A program made the position numbers and the translations under genes. Positions 5,553 to 5,847 of a stretch of 5,847 nucleotides of DNA are shown one piece after another; positions within the stretch are counted from its first letter, which is position 1; each line of letters opens with the position of its first letter. This DNA is from Gammaproteobacteria bacterium (GTDB taxonomy: Bacteria; Pseudomonadota; Gammaproteobacteria; Ga0077536). The stretch covers positions 1 through 5,847 of the forward strand of contig DAOWDI010000018.1 of the NCBI GenBank assembly GCA_030639105.1, given 5' to 3'. Under the pieces are notes generated by a model. That model searched no databases. It saw only the letters and a list, made by a program, of their open reading frames with translations, and was not told the origin of the DNA.

Positions 5553-5847
5553 TTACCGGCCCAGGTACTCACCCAGGGCATCGAATACGGCGAGCGTGTT
5601 GTCGCTCAGAACGGCTATTTCTTCGACGACGTTGGTCATAACGGTGTTAACCGACATGGCCCCAAATAGTTGATAAGTGCTGCCAGTCTTGGCGAATGCC
5701 GATAACGGAAGCGCGATGTTCATGGATAGCATCACATTCATCATTTCTGCCTCCATACCTTCCTTGACATCGCCTTGATCCCATAGGTTGGCGACTGCCG
5801 TGATCTGATCGTCACTGAGCTCGATCATGATCGGGAATTCCGCCCGA
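5553..5847 (-). CDS. yjfI: DUF2170 (YjfI-like) protein, N-terminus outside window
   Basis: A small soluble protein of unknown function, commonly encoded next to a PspA-family gene. The frame is open to the window edge. It reads RAEFPIMIELSDDQITAV, then MNVMLSMNIALPLSAFAKTG, then STYQLFGAMSVNTVMTNVVE, and ends in EEIAVLSDNTLAVFDALGEY. This follows the E. coli YjfI pattern of a short strand, a PLS motif, Y-x-x-FGA-x-S and an acidic C-terminal helix. Ninety-seven or more residues are present, against about 133 in E. coli, so roughly 35 N-terminal residues are missing. The ATG at 5828-5826 falls inside the conserved strand and has no ribosome-binding site, so it is not the start. It is the first cluster gene seen in the direction of transcription; the promoter must lie beyond the window. 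Confidence 0.85.
   Translation of the reverse strand, partial: RAEFPIMIELSDDQITAVANLWDQGDVKEGMEAEMMNVMLSMNIALPLSAFAKTGSTYQLFGAMSVNTVMTNVVEEIAVLSDNTLAVFDALGEYLGR

Noticed and set aside
5553..5828. A complete 91-residue protein starting at the ATG at 5828
   Set aside because: The frame continues upstream to the window edge with residues that fit DUF2170 (RAEFPI), and the ATG has no ribosome-binding site.
859..5847. Genomic island integrated at tRNA-Glu
   Set aside because: No integrase, transposase or second copy of the tRNA 3' end is seen, and no sharp change in base composition is evident by eye.

Overview
The window looks like chromosomal DNA of a gammaproteobacterium with moderate GC. The reasons are the gltX - tRNA-Ala - tRNA-Glu order, tRNA genes that encode their CCA ends, and a gene set matching the Escherichia coli yjfI-yjfJ-yjfK-yjfL cluster. 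Genus and species cannot be told from the sequence.

Left part, plus strand (1-934): the C-terminal 199 residues of glutamyl-tRNA synthetase (gltX, entering from outside the window), a short leader with a plausible tRNA promoter, tRNA-Ala(GGC), a small hairpin with a T-run, and tRNA-Glu(UUC). The synthetase therefore lies just upstream of its own substrate tRNA. Positions 935-1067 are a short convergent intergenic stretch with a 12-bp tandem repeat and no convincing terminator.

Right part, minus strand (1068-5847, transcribed right to left): a tightly packed six-gene cluster. In order of transcription it holds a DUF2170/YjfI-like protein (5' end outside the window), a PspA/IM30-family coiled-coil protein (YjfJ-like), a cytosolic protein in the yjfK position, a two-TM potassium channel with a TVGYGD filter and an RCK-type cytosolic region, a lipoprotein with a Tyr-rich middle and an Arg-rich tail, and a tandem-duplicated DUF350/YjfL membrane protein. 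Two junctions are 4-nt GTGA/ATGA overlaps and the others are gaps of 12-48 nt, which suggests one transcript whose promoter lies beyond position 5847.

How it may work together (inference): PspA-family proteins bind and stabilise stressed membranes. Linking one to an RCK-gated K+ channel, a multi-pass DUF350 protein and an envelope lipoprotein suggests a module that senses or repairs inner-membrane damage and adjusts ion flow. Unlike E. coli yjfIJKLMC, no YjfC-like ATP-grasp ligase, YjfM or polyamine-synthesis gene is seen here, although one could lie upstream of the window. The most striking non-coding signal is a perfect 26-bp palindrome inside the channel gene, just after the selectivity-filter codons.
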